Origin: Mayfieldus sp963740555
GTDB taxonomy: Bacteria > Actinomycetota > Thermoleophilia > Solirubrobacterales > 70-9
NCBI GenBank assembly: GCA_963740555.1
Contig: CAVUES010000010.1
Span: 154,247-218,246, forward strand
Reading direction: 5' to 3'
DNA length: 64,000 bases
Shown: piece after piece, positions 49,014 to 56,396 of the stretch
Position numbering within the stretch: position 1 is the first letter of the stretch
How the letters are laid out: every line of letters begins with the position of its first letter
Made by a program: the position numbers and the translations under genes
Notes under the pieces: model-generated
What the model was told of the DNA's origin: nothing
The model's database searches: none
What the model saw: the letters and a program-made list of their open reading frames with translations, nothing else

Positions 49014-49747
49014 CAGCCGCCACCACCTCTACCCGCCGCCTCCTCAGCTCCGCTTCCGGGGGCGGCGGGGTGGTGCCCACCCTGCTCAGCGGCAGCAACG
49101 CGTTCGTCGGGCTCGGGCTCCGGCCCTCCGGCGGCGTCGCGCCGTTCAAGCGCCTTGTCGGGCAGCACCTCGGCCTCGGCGAGCAGCTGCTGGACCGCCT
49201 CGTTCGCATCCCCACCCTCGAGCGGCCCGAAGTAGCGGCCGTCGATCGATGCCATCGGTGCCAGGTCGCAGGCGCCCAGGCACTCGAAGCCGGTCACGTA
49301 TAGCTCCCCGTCCCCCGAGCTCGAGCCGCCCTCGCCTGCCGATTCGCGATCGCAGCCGGCCGCTTCGCAGAACGCGTCCAGCAGCTCGTCGCCGCCCCGC
49401 ATCCAGCAGGAGAGGTTTGTACAGACCAGGACTCGATGGCGGCCGACCGGCTCGGTGTGCAGGAGGTCGTAGAAGCTCGCCACCGACTCCAGATAGGCCG
49501 GGGTGACGCGCATCACCGCCGCCGCCTGGAGGATCCCCTCCGGGCTGCACCAGCCGTAGCGGTGCTGAACGGCCCAGAGCGCCGGGATCGAGGCCGAGTG
49601 GCGGTCCGGGTAGCGCGACATCAGTTCCTCGATCCGCTCGCGCAGGTCGTCCGGGCAGCCGGTCGCGTGGATCTCCGGGATCTCCTCGGCAGGCAGGTCG
49701 GGATGGCGGCCCTCGACCAGGGCGGGATCGACCGGCAGGTGGTTCAC
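49013..49747 (-). CDS. nuoE: NADH-quinone oxidoreductase subunit E
   Basis: 244 residues from GTG (NHLPVDPALVEG); an in-frame ATG at 49768 would add seven residues. Thioredoxin-like [2Fe-2S] protein: RYPDRHSASIPALWAVQHRYGWCSPEGI, VLVCTNLSCWMRGGDELLDAF and VTGFECLGACDLAPMASIDGRYFGPL, giving the four Cys of cluster N1a. The C-terminus VAAAEQGGHHPAAPGSGAEEAAGRGGGG is copy B of the palindromic element and is not conserved in NuoE. Start and upstream mini-ORF stop overlap as GTGA. Confidence 0.95.
   Translation of the reverse strand: MNHLPVDPALVEGRHPDLPAEEIPEIHATGCPDDLRERIEELMSRYPDRHSASIPALWAVQHRYGWCSPEGILQAAAVMRVTPAYLESVASFYDLLHTEPVGRHRVLVCTNLSCWMRGGDELLDAFCEAAGCDRESAGEGGSSSGDGELYVTGFECLGACDLAPMASIDGRYFGPLEGGDANEAVQQLLAEAEVLPDKALERRDAAGGPEPEPDERVAAAEQGGHHPAAPGSGAEEAAGRGGGG
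49031..49090 (-). repeat. Palindromic coding element, copy B (in nuoE), reference copy
   Basis: 60 nt: GCTGAGCAGGGTGGGCACCA, stem CCCGCCGCC, loop CCCGGAAGCGGAGCTGAGGA, stem GGCGGCGGG, T. Reads AEQGGHHPAAPGSGAEEAAG in the nuoE frame. The loop centre AGC-GGA-GCT is a GNA-triloop mini-hairpin. Confidence 0.9.
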
Positions 49748-49833
49748 CGGTCGACGCCCCCCACGCATATGCCCGCCGCCTCCTCCGCTTCGCGTCCGGG
49801 GGCGGCGGGGTTCCGGCGACCCTGCTCAGTCAT
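49744..49833 (-). CDS. 29-residue bridging ORF between nuoD and nuoE (palindromic element, copy C)
   Basis: An ATG overlapping the nuoD stop (ATGA) opens MTEQGRRNPAAPGREAEEAAG-ICVGGVDR and stops exactly at the nuoE GTG (GTGA). The middle is copy C of the palindromic element; stem CCCGCCGCC/GGCGGCGGG, loop core CGC-GAA-GCG. Its last five residues GGVDR repeat the last five of NuoD, and the two 18-nt stretches differ only at three third-codon positions. So the junction seems duplicated around the element. Translation is inferred from the double overlap. Confidence 0.55.
   Translation of the reverse strand: MTEQGRRNPAAPGREAEEAAGICVGGVDR
49771..49830 (-). repeat. Palindromic element, copy C (nuoD/nuoE junction)
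   Basis: Same 9-bp outer stem as copies B and D. In the loop three positions differ (CCCGGACGCGAAGCGGAGGA): two of them, A to C and T to G, are paired partners of the inner mini-hairpin, and the third lies in the triloop (GGA to GAA). Flanked by direct repeats of GGyGTCGACCGrTGA. Confidence 0.85.
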
Positions 49834-51122
49834 CGGTCGACACCGCCCAATATCGGGTCGAGCATCGCCAGGTTCTGGATCAGGTCGGCGATCAAGCCCC
49901 CGATGCACATGTCGCGAAGCATCTGCAGGTTCACGAACGAGGGATCGCGGACGTGCACGCGGGCCGGCTTCGCCGAGCCGTCGGCGAGCACGTAGCAGCC
50001 GAGCTCGCCGCGCGGCCCTTCGACCGGGTAGTAGACCTCGCCCGGCGGCACCCGGAACCCCTCGGTGACGAGCTTGAAGTGGTGGATCAGTGCCTCCATC
50101 GAGGTCGGAAGCTCCGAGCGCGGCGGCAACACCACCTTGCGGTCGTCGACGATGTGCGGTCCCTCGGGCAGCCCCTCCAGCGCCTGCTCGATGATCTTCA
50201 CCGACTCGCGCACCTCCGCCAGCCGTACCCGGTAGCGGTCGTAGCCGTCGCCCACCGTGCCGACCGGGATCTGAAAGTCCAGATCTGGGTAGGCCAGGCT
50301 GCCGACCGTCTTGCGCATGTCCCAGGGCTCGCCGGCGGCGCGCAGCAGCGGCCCGGTGACTCCCAGCTCGAGCAGCCGCTCGCGCGAAACGATCCCCACG
50401 TTGCGGGTCCGGCGCAGGAAGATCTCGTTGCGGTCCAGCAGCGCCTCGTACTGGTCGACTCGCTTCGGCATCTCCGCGACGAAGGCACGCAGCTTCGCCG
50501 CGAAGCCGGCCGGGATGTCCTCGATCACGCCGCCGACCTGGAAATAGCGGGTGTGCATCCGCTGCCCGGTCGACATCTCGAACAGGTCGAGGACCCTGTC
50601 GCGCTCGCGGAAGCAGTACCAGAACATCGAGATCGCGCCGAGGTCGAGCGCCGAGGTCCCGAGCCAGACCAGATGCGAGTGGATCCGGTTCAGCTCCAGG
50701 TGGATCACCCGCAGGTACTTGGCGCGCGGCGGGATCTCCAGATCCAGCAGCCGCTCGACGGCGCCGCAGAAGGCCTCCATGTTGAAGAAGTAGGCGAGGT
50801 AGTCCATCCGCTCCACGAACGGGATCACCTTCCAGTAGGACTTGTCCTCGCAGGACTTCTCGATCCCGGTGTGGACGTAGCCGACCACCGGCTTCAGGTC
50901 GCGCACGACCTCGCCCTCGAGGGTCACGATCACCCGCAGCACGCCGTGGGTCGCCGGGTGGTGCGGGCCCATGTTGATCGTCAGCAGCTCTTCACCAACT
51001 GCCGGCTGCGTGCTCACTCCGCTCGGCGCTCGACCCAGATCAACGTCCTCACTCGCGCCTCGCTCCGCGTCCGCCGCAGCCGGGTGGTGCCGACCTTGCA
51101 CAGCACCCGTTGGCTCGCTCAT
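49830..51122 (-). CDS. nuoD: NADH-quinone oxidoreductase subunit D
   Basis: 430 residues from the ATG overlapping the nuoC stop. 49-kDa subunit of the quinone site: LLTINMGPHHPATHGVLRVIVTLEGE, VGYVHTGIEKSCEDKSYWKVIPFVERMDYLAYFFN, RYFQVGGVIEDIPAGF, GPLLRAAGEPWDMRK, and the end SFVNLQMLRDMCIGGLIADLIQNLAMLDPILGGVDR. The first 40 residues (SEPTGAVQGRHHPAAADAERGASEDVDLG...) are a degenerate copy F of the palindromic element in front of the conserved start. Confidence 0.96.
   Translation of the reverse strand: MSEPTGAVQGRHHPAAADAERGASEDVDLGRAPSGVSTQPAVGEELLTINMGPHHPATHGVLRVIVTLEGEVVRDLKPVVGYVHTGIEKSCEDKSYWKVIPFVERMDYLAYFFNMEAFCGAVERLLDLEIPPRAKYLRVIHLELNRIHSHLVWLGTSALDLGAISMFWYCFRERDRVLDLFEMSTGQRMHTRYFQVGGVIEDIPAGFAAKLRAFVAEMPKRVDQYEALLDRNEIFLRRTRNVGIVSRERLLELGVTGPLLRAAGEPWDMRKTVGSLAYPDLDFQIPVGTVGDGYDRYRVRLAEVRESVKIIEQALEGLPEGPHIVDDRKVVLPPRSELPTSMEALIHHFKLVTEGFRVPPGEVYYPVEGPRGELGCYVLADGSAKPARVHVRDPSFVNLQMLRDMCIGGLIADLIQNLAMLDPILGGVDR
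51046..51105 (-). repeat. Palindromic coding element, degenerate copy F (nuoD 5' end)
   Basis: GGTCGGCACCACCCGGCTGC... reads QGRHHPAAADAERGASED. The 5' flank and the mini-hairpin core CGC-GGA-GCG are kept, but the outer 9-bp stem no longer pairs. Probably an older copy. Confidence 0.65.
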
Positions 51123-51649
51123 TCGTACCACCCCGGCGAGTCGGGCTCGTTGTGGGTGAAGAGGACCGGCTCGCCGCCGACCGGGAAGTCGCGTCGCTGC
51201 GGCCAGCCGACGTAGTCCTCCGGCAGCAGGATGCGGCGCAGGTCGGGATGGCCGCGAAAGACGACGCCGAAGAAGTCGTAGGCCTCGCGCTCCTGAAACT
51301 CGGCAGTCGGGAACTGATCGACACAGGAGTCAATGCTCGGCAGCGTGTCCTCACCAGGGTCGGCCAGCATCGCCTTCACCCTGACCCGCTCGATCCGCGG
51401 CATGTTGAGCAGCTCGTAGTGGACGCCGAAGCGCGGCTGCGCCGGCAGGTAGTCGGCGACGTGGAGGCTGGAGAGGAAGCGGTACTCCTGCCCCGGCGTG
51501 TCGCGCAGCCAGCGCAGAACGTCGAGGATCTGCTTCGGGTCGGCGAGCAGGGCGGCCTGGCCGCGGTCGAAGCTGGTGTCAAGGACGGCGTCGGGGTGGG
51601 CCGCGTTTAAGTCCTGGCGGATCAGCTCGAGGCCGGGGGCGTCAGGCAT
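51119..51649 (-). CDS. nuoC: NADH-quinone oxidoreductase subunit C
   Basis: 176 residues, 30-kDa subunit: YRFLSSLHVADYLPAQPRFGVHYELLNM, PSIDSCVDQFPTAEFQEREAYDFFGVVFRGHPDLRRILLPEDYVGWPQRRDFPVGGEP is the family signature (ERExxDxFG). 4-nt overlap with nuoD, 8-nt overlap with nuoB. Not fused to NuoD, unlike in E. coli. Confidence 0.96.
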   Translation of the reverse strand: MPDAPGLELIRQDLNAAHPDAVLDTSFDRGQAALLADPKQILDVLRWLRDTPGQEYRFLSSLHVADYLPAQPRFGVHYELLNMPRIERVRVKAMLADPGEDTLPSIDSCVDQFPTAEFQEREAYDFFGVVFRGHPDLRRILLPEDYVGWPQRRDFPVGGEPVLFTHNEPDSPGWYE

Positions 51650-52352
51650 TCGCCAGCTCCCGGGCCGTCTCGTAGGCCTCGGCGGCCTCTGGGCTTGGCC
51701 GGCTGTCGGGCCCGCCGCGCGCCCACTCCTCGCTGCCGACCGCGTCGTAGCGTCGCCGCCAGCCCTGGTCGGGGTGGCCCTGGATCAGCCGCTGCAGCTT
51801 GTTGAAGCCGTGCAGCAGCGCCTCCGGGCGCGGCGGGCAGCCCGGGATGTGGACGTCGATGGGCATGAACTTGTCCGCCCCCTGGACGACCGCGTAGTTG
51901 GCGAACATGCCGCCGCTCGACGAGCAGGCACCCATCGAGATCGCCCACTTCGGCTCCAGCATCTGGTCGTAGACGCGGCGGATGACCGGGGCCATCTTGA
52001 TCGACACCCGGCCGGAGAGAATGATCATGTCGGCCTGTCGCGGCGAAGCTCGGAACGCCTCGGCCCCGAAGCGCGCGATGTCGTAGCGCGAGGTGACCAT
52101 CGACATCATCTCGATCGCGCAGCAGGCGAGGCCGAAGGTCATCGGGAACAGCGAGTTGGCCCGGGCCATGTTCAGGGCCCGTTCCAGGGTCGTGGTCATC
52201 ACCCGCTCCTCGACGTAGCGATCGAGGTCTGCGCCCTCGAGATCTCCGCGCAGCATGTCGCGGGCGCGAAGCTGGCGGGCGACCAACTCCTCGGGGTTGC
52301 CTGGTTGGTCGAGCGGGGCGAGGGCGCGGATCTTGCGGCGCTCTACTTCCAA
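51642..52352 (-). CDS. nuoB: NADH-quinone oxidoreductase subunit B
   Basis: 236 residues with an N-terminal extension of about 50 charged residues before RANSLFPMTFGLACCAIEMMSMVTSRYDIARFG. Cluster N2 ligands: the CC pair in LACCAIEM, Cys in MGACSSSGGMFANY, and GCPPRPEALLHG. Transfers electrons to quinone. The C-terminal tail (SEEWARGGPDSRPSPEAAEAYETARELANA) is longer than usual. Confidence 0.96.
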   Translation of the reverse strand: MEVERRKIRALAPLDQPGNPEELVARQLRARDMLRGDLEGADLDRYVEERVMTTTLERALNMARANSLFPMTFGLACCAIEMMSMVTSRYDIARFGAEAFRASPRQADMIILSGRVSIKMAPVIRRVYDQMLEPKWAISMGACSSSGGMFANYAVVQGADKFMPIDVHIPGCPPRPEALLHGFNKLQRLIQGHPDQGWRRRYDAVGSEEWARGGPDSRPSPEAAEAYETARELANA

Positions 52353-52714
52353 TCGAGCGCTCCCCGGCGCCAGACGTAGATCAGCGCGACCGCGAGCAGG
52401 GCGACGAAGATCAGCACCTCGGCGAGGACGAAGACGCTGTCGGCGGCCTTGAGGATCACCCCCACCGGGTAGAGGAAGATCACCTCGATGTCAAAGAGGA
52501 TGAACAGCATCGCGATCAGGTAGAAGCTGATCCCGAAGCGAAACGTGCGGGAGACCTCGCTCGGCAGCCCGCACTCGTACGGCTCCCGCTGCACCTTCGT
52601 CGCCTCGCCCTTGCCGCGCTTCGGGCCGAGGACGTGGTTGAGCATCACGAAGGCTCCTCCGACCCCTGCGCCCAGCGCACCGAAGACGAGGATGGGGAGG
52701 TAGCTGCGCAGCAC
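52343..52714 (-). CDS. nuoA: NADH-quinone oxidoreductase subunit A
   Basis: 123 residues from the GTG at 52714 (LRSYLPILVFGALGAG); a TTG at 52732 would add six residues taken from a palindrome. Three helices; YECGLPSEVSRTFRFGISFYLIAMLFILFDIEVIFLYPVGV is the conserved core with the Asp/Glu of TM2. First gene of the nuo operon, so the operon promoter must lie in 52715-52812. Confidence 0.95.
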   Translation of the reverse strand: MLRSYLPILVFGALGAGVGGAFVMLNHVLGPKRGKGEATKVQREPYECGLPSEVSRTFRFGISFYLIAMLFILFDIEVIFLYPVGVILKAADSVFVLAEVLIFVALLAVALIYVWRRGALDWK

Positions 52715-52717
52715 GGC

Positions 52718-52740
52718 CAAGTGGTTATACAACCACTTTG
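52718..52740. promoter_or_regulatory. Candidate operator palindrome before nuoA
   Basis: AAGTGGTT (52719-52726) and AACCACTT (52731-52738) with four bases between form a perfect palindrome, in a strikingly AT-rich 98-nt divergent gap. It ends three bases before the chosen nuoA GTG. TATAAC within it on the minus strand could be a -10 box. A regulator is not identified. Confidence 0.45.
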
Positions 52741-52812
52741 TGGCACATTGCTACATAGTGCTTTTCCGCATCAGAGAGCCGATTTCCGACCCTTTCAGGC
52801 GGATATATAGAG

Positions 52813-53247
52813 ATGGCTGACGTCCACCTGGTGATCGGCGTCTCGCTGATCGCCCTCAACCTGCTCGCGGCCGCCTGGGGCGGGGTGGCCTGGCTCCGCC
52901 ACCGGGCCTCGATCGCCTTCTGGTACATGCTGCGCGCCGCCCAGGTCTCGGTCTTCATCCAGGTGACGCTCGGAGCGCTGCTGGTGGTGACCGGCCATGA
53001 GGCGGCCGACGGCCTGCACTACCTATACGGGGTGCTGCCGCTGCCGGTCTCGCTGCTCGCCGAGGCCGCCCGCACCGGCGCCGCCGAGCGCGAGATCGGC
53101 GATCTGGATTTCGAGACCCTGCCGGCCGACCGGCAGCGGACGATCGCGCTGGCGATCGTCCGCCACGAGATGGGGACCATGACCGTGAGCTGCATCGTGA
53201 TCTTCTTCCTCGCCCTGCGCGCGGCTGGGACCAGCTCGGCGTTCTGA
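52813..53247 (+). CDS. Four-helix integral membrane protein
   Basis: 144 residues from ATG. Helices: ADVHLVIGVSLIALNLLAAAWGGVAWL, IAFWYMLRAAQVSVFIQVTLGALLVVTGH, LHYLYGVLPLPVSLLAEAAR and MGTMTVSCIVIFFLALRAAG. HEAADGLHYLYG and RHEMGTMT place His residues near membrane faces. A conserved actinobacterial membrane protein of unknown role; divergent from nuoA, so possibly respiratory, but that is inference. The upstream TATATA lies only 8 nt before the ATG. Confidence 0.75.
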   Translation: MADVHLVIGVSLIALNLLAAAWGGVAWLRHRASIAFWYMLRAAQVSVFIQVTLGALLVVTGHEAADGLHYLYGVLPLPVSLLAEAARTGAAEREIGDLDFETLPADRQRTIALAIVRHEMGTMTVSCIVIFFLALRAAGTSSAF

Positions 53248-53260
53248 GGCCGCTCCCTGG

Positions 53261-53485
53261 CTAGGGGGAGTAGATCGGCTCAGGCACGTCGCGCCGTTCG
53301 GAGGAACGCCGGCCGACTGGCCAGGCCAGGGGTCCGCTCGGAGCGCGGTCCTTCGCTTTCGTCTCGACCCTGCCGCTGCGCGGCGAGGCTGGGAGCTTGA
53401 ACGAGAGCCGCATCGTCGCGGCCAGGATCGTGAGCACGATGGCCGCGGCCGCCAGATTGAGGATGAGAATGATTGCGGGCGTCAT
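53261..53485 (-). CDS. Small single-span membrane protein
   Basis: 74 residues: MTPAIILILNLAAAAIVLTILAATMRLSFKLPASPRSGRVETKAKDRAPSGPLAWPVGRRSSERRDVPEP. One N-terminal membrane helix, then a basic, Pro-rich cytosolic tail. A clear GGGAGGC Shine-Dalgarno lies about 10 nt before the ATG, which supports real translation. Function unknown. Confidence 0.6.
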   Translation of the reverse strand: MTPAIILILNLAAAAIVLTILAATMRLSFKLPASPRSGRVETKAKDRAPSGPLAWPVGRRSSERRDVPEPIYSP

Positions 53486-53595
53486 CTTGGGCTTGCCTCC
53501 CGGTTGGGGTTTGGGCCGCGATTATGCGACGCGGTGTTCCAAGCACCGGCAAGCCCGGGGTTAAGAACGATCAAAGCCTGAACGCCTCGACCGGC

Positions 53596-54072
53596 TCATC
53601 CAAGCCCTCGATAGGCGCCGCGGTGATGGATCAGGGGCTCCCCGCCCCGGGCGTCGAGGTCGGCGACCGCGCCGGTGAGGATCACGTGGTCGCCCCCCAT
53701 CAGCACGTCCTGAAGCTCGCAGGCGACCCAGAGCACCGAGCCGTCCAGCGCCGGAATCCCGTTCCGCTCCGACCACTCGACGCCCTCCCACTTGTCCGGC
53801 TCGTCGAGCTTGGTCGAGAACTGGCGTGCCACGGTCTCCTGGTCGGCGGCCAGCACGTCGATCCCGAACCGTCCCGCCTCCTGGACCGAGCGCAGGGTTC
53901 GCGAGCCGCGATCGAGGCAGACCAGCATCAGCATCGGCTCCAGCGAAAGCGACCCGACGGCGCTGGCTGTGGCTCCCGAGCGCCCGTTGGGGCCGATCGC
54001 GGTCACCACCGTGACTCCGGTGGGAAGCAGGCCCATGGCGTCGCGAAACGATTCTTTGTCGATCTCCGCCAC
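53596..54072 (-). CDS. Flavin reductase-like domain protein
   Basis: 158 residues from the GTG before AEIDKESFRDAMGLLPTGVTVVTA; the open frame runs further upstream but crosses the divergent promoter. FMN-binding split-barrel: MGLLPTGVTVVTAIGPNGRSGATASAVGSLSLEPMLMLVCLDRGSRTLRSVQEAGRFGIDVLAADQETVARQFS, then DHVILTGAVADLDARGGEPLIHHRGAYRGL. This is the HpaC/short-chain flavin reductase family that supplies reduced flavin to monooxygenases or acts on itself. No oxygenase partner is adjacent. Confidence 0.9.
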   Translation of the reverse strand: MAEIDKESFRDAMGLLPTGVTVVTAIGPNGRSGATASAVGSLSLEPMLMLVCLDRGSRTLRSVQEAGRFGIDVLAADQETVARQFSTKLDEPDKWEGVEWSERNGIPALDGSVLWVACELQDVLMGGDHVILTGAVADLDARGGEPLIHHRGAYRGLG

Positions 54073-54100
54073 CCGCCCGAGAGCATATGATCGCGCCCTC

Positions 54101-54484
54101 GTGCGGCCCCTCCTCGTGACAGCAATCGCGGCCCTGATCGCGCTGTCTCTCGCCGCCTGCGGCAAGCAGGGCATCTCGGTGTCCAAGGACAGCCCCGACC
54201 GCCCCGGCGCCGACCTCTTCGCCACCCACTGCTCGGGCTGCCACACCCTCAGCACCGCGGGCACGCAGGGGACCGGCAACCGCGGGTTGCGCACCCAGGG
54301 GCCGAATCTCGATCAGCGCACCGAGACCTATGACGACGCGCTGTTCGCAATCCGAAACGGCGGCTTCTCGGGGGCGATCATGCCCCAGAACATCGTCGTC
54401 GGCTCGCAGGCCGAGCAGGTCGCCCGCTTTGTGGCCAAGTACGCCGGTCAGCAGGCGCAGACCACCCCGCGGCCCGGCCAGTAG
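54101..54484 (+). CDS. Cytochrome c-type lipoprotein
   Basis: 127 residues from GTG. Lipoprotein signal ALIALSLAACGK with acylated Cys20. One heme site CSGCH (44-48) and a likely axial Met94 in GAIMPQN; PGADLFATHCSGCHTLSTAGTQGTGNRGLRTQGPNLD...VVGSQAEQVARFVAKYAG matches class I cytochrome c. A membrane-tethered electron carrier outside the cytoplasm, perhaps for a bc1/oxidase chain or for photo-/peroxide metabolism; partners are not in the window. The serS TTG follows its stop directly. Confidence 0.9.
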   Translation: MRPLLVTAIAALIALSLAACGKQGISVSKDSPDRPGADLFATHCSGCHTLSTAGTQGTGNRGLRTQGPNLDQRTETYDDALFAIRNGGFSGAIMPQNIVVGSQAEQVARFVAKYAGQQAQTTPRPGQ

Positions 54485-55753
54485 TTGCTTGACCTGAAGT
54501 CGATCCGCGAGGACCCCGAGGTGGCGAGGGCGGCGCTGGCTCGCCGTGGCGCCGCCGATTCGCTCGACGAGCTCCTGCGGCTCGATGCTCGCCGCCGCGA
54601 GCTGTTGCCGGAGATCGAGGAGGGCAGGGCGCGCCAGAACAAGGCCTCCGAGGCGATCGCGGAAGCGAAGCGGTCCGGCGGCGACGCCGAAGCCGAGCTG
54701 GCCGAGATGCGCGAGCTGGCGCCGCGGATCAAGCAGCTCGAGTCCGAGCTGGGCGAGATCGAGGCCGCGCTCGAGGAGCTGGCGGCGGCGCTACCGAACC
54801 TTCCCTCGCCCGATGCCCCCGACGGGATGACCGAGGAGGACGCGGTGACCCTGCGCGAGGTCGGCGATCGCCCCAAGTTCGGCTTCGAGCCCAAAGATCA
54901 CCTCGAGATCGGAACTTCACTCGGCCTGATCGATATGGAGGCGGCGGCGCGCGCCTCGGGATCGCGCTTCGCCTACCTAAAGGGCGACCTGGTTCTGGCC
55001 CAGCTGGCGCTGGTCCGCTACGCGCTCGACCTGGTCGGCGAGCAGGGCCACGAGCCGGTGATCCCACCGGTGCTGGTGCGCGAGGAGCCGCTCTTCGGCA
55101 CCGGTTTACTCCCCGGCGACCGCGACCAGATCTACGAGTTGCCGCGCGACGAGCTCTTCCTCGTCGGCACCTCGGAGGTCTCGCTGGCGGCGCTGCACGC
55201 CGACCAGATCCTCGAGCCCGGCTCGCTGCCGATCCGCTACGGCGGCTTTTCCACCTGCTTTCGGCGCGAGGCGGGCGCCGCCGGCAAGGACACTCGCGGG
55301 ATCTTCCGCGTGCACCAGTTCGACAAGGTCGAGATGTTCTCGTTTGTCGAGCCGCAGGCTTCGGACGAGGAGCACGAGCGGTTGCTATCGATCCAGGAGC
55401 GGATCCTCACCGAGCTGGAGATCCCCTACCGGGTCGTGGACATCGCCGCCGGCGACCTGGGCGCTCCCGCGGCGCGCAAATACGACTGCGAGGCGTGGAT
55501 CCCGAGCCAGGAGCGCTACCGCGAGCTGACCTCGTGCTCGAACACGACCGACTTCCAGGCACGCCGCCTCAGCTGTAGGTATCGCCCCGCCGAGGGCGAA
55601 TCACCCACGCACGCGCACACGCTGAATGGCACCGCCGTGGCCGTCGGCCGCACCTTGATCGCGCTGATCGAGAACCGCCAGGAAGAGGGCCATGCATTTT
55701 CGCTCCCAGAAGTACTGCATACTTATGGTGCACCGAAGAGGATTGAGCCATGA
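54485..55753 (+). CDS. serS: Seryl-tRNA synthetase
   Basis: 422 residues, TTG start immediately after the previous stop. Class II enzyme: N-terminal antiparallel coiled-coil arm (LDSLDELLRLDARRRELLPEIEEGRARQNKASEAI...ELESELGEIEAALEELAAALPNLP), motif 2 region FSTCFRREAGAAGKDTRGIFRVHQFDKVEMFSF, and motif 3 HTLNGTAVAVGRTLIALIENRQ. Charges tRNA-Ser. 4-nt overlap (ATGA) with the NarL-type regulator, an unusual partner. Confidence 0.97.
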   Translation: MLDLKSIREDPEVARAALARRGAADSLDELLRLDARRRELLPEIEEGRARQNKASEAIAEAKRSGGDAEAELAEMRELAPRIKQLESELGEIEAALEELAAALPNLPSPDAPDGMTEEDAVTLREVGDRPKFGFEPKDHLEIGTSLGLIDMEAAARASGSRFAYLKGDLVLAQLALVRYALDLVGEQGHEPVIPPVLVREEPLFGTGLLPGDRDQIYELPRDELFLVGTSEVSLAALHADQILEPGSLPIRYGGFSTCFRREAGAAGKDTRGIFRVHQFDKVEMFSFVEPQASDEEHERLLSIQERILTELEIPYRVVDIAAGDLGAPAARKYDCEAWIPSQERYRELTSCSNTTDFQARRLSCRYRPAEGESPTHAHTLNGTAVAVGRTLIALIENRQEEGHAFSLPEVLHTYGAPKRIEP

Positions 55754-56394
55754 GCATTAGCAACGGCAAGCGGGTAGTCCTTTGCGATGACCACGAGATC
55801 GTGCGTGACGCGATCAAGTCACGCATGGCCAACAGCGGCGTGGTCGAGATCGTCGGCGAGGCCGGTGACGGCCGCGAGGTCGTCGACGTCGTCAAGGATC
55901 TCGACCCCGACGTCGTGATCATCGACGTCGAGATGCCGAAGCGCGACGGGATCGAGGCGACCAAGGAAGTGCTGAAGGCCCGTCCGCGTACGAAGGTCAT
56001 CATCTTCACCGCCCACGCCCAGCCCGACCTGCTGGCGCTGGCGCTGCGGGCCGGCGCCTCCGGCTACGTGCTCAAGTCGGCCCCGGCCGAGGACATCGCC
56101 AAGGCCGTGAAAGCGGTCACCGGCGGCGGCACCTTCCTCGGCGGCGACTTCGCGGGCGGCAAGCCCTCCGAAGTCGAGAAGCTTCTCGACCTTTCACCGC
56201 GCGAGCGCCAGATCCTCGAGTTGCTCGCCGAGGGGCTGCGCGTGAAGGAGATCGCCGAGCGGCTCTCGCTCAGCCCGGCGACCGTCCACACCCACGTCCG
56301 CAACGCGATCGCGAAGCTTGAAGTCGATACGAGAACCGAAGCCGTCGCGCTTGCTGTTCGCTTCAGCTACCTCGGCGCTGGCGGCGCCCTCTAG
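55750..56394 (+). CDS. NarL/FixJ-family response regulator
   Basis: 214 residues. Receiver domain 1-125: acidic pocket CDDHE (Asp13, Asp14), phospho-acceptor Asp59 (VVIIDVEMPKRDG), switch Thr in IIFTAHA, Lys in GYVLKSA. LuxR-type HTH at about 148-205: LSPRERQILELLAEGLRVKEIAERLSLSPATVHTHVRNAIAKLEVDTRTEAVALAVR. No kinase gene lies beside it. Start ATG overlaps serS. It ends before the inverted heptad array. Confidence 0.95.
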   Translation: MSISNGKRVVLCDDHEIVRDAIKSRMANSGVVEIVGEAGDGREVVDVVKDLDPDVVIIDVEMPKRDGIEATKEVLKARPRTKVIIFTAHAQPDLLALALRAGASGYVLKSAPAEDIAKAVKAVTGGGTFLGGDFAGGKPSEVEKLLDLSPRERQILELLAEGLRVKEIAERLSLSPATVHTHVRNAIAKLEVDTRTEAVALAVRFSYLGAGGAL

Positions 56395-56396
56395 TC

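Noticed and set aside
53792..54100. N-terminal extension of the cytochrome c gene (230-residue frame)
   Set aside because: The extension is antisense to the flavin reductase; the lipoprotein signal starts at GTG 54101.
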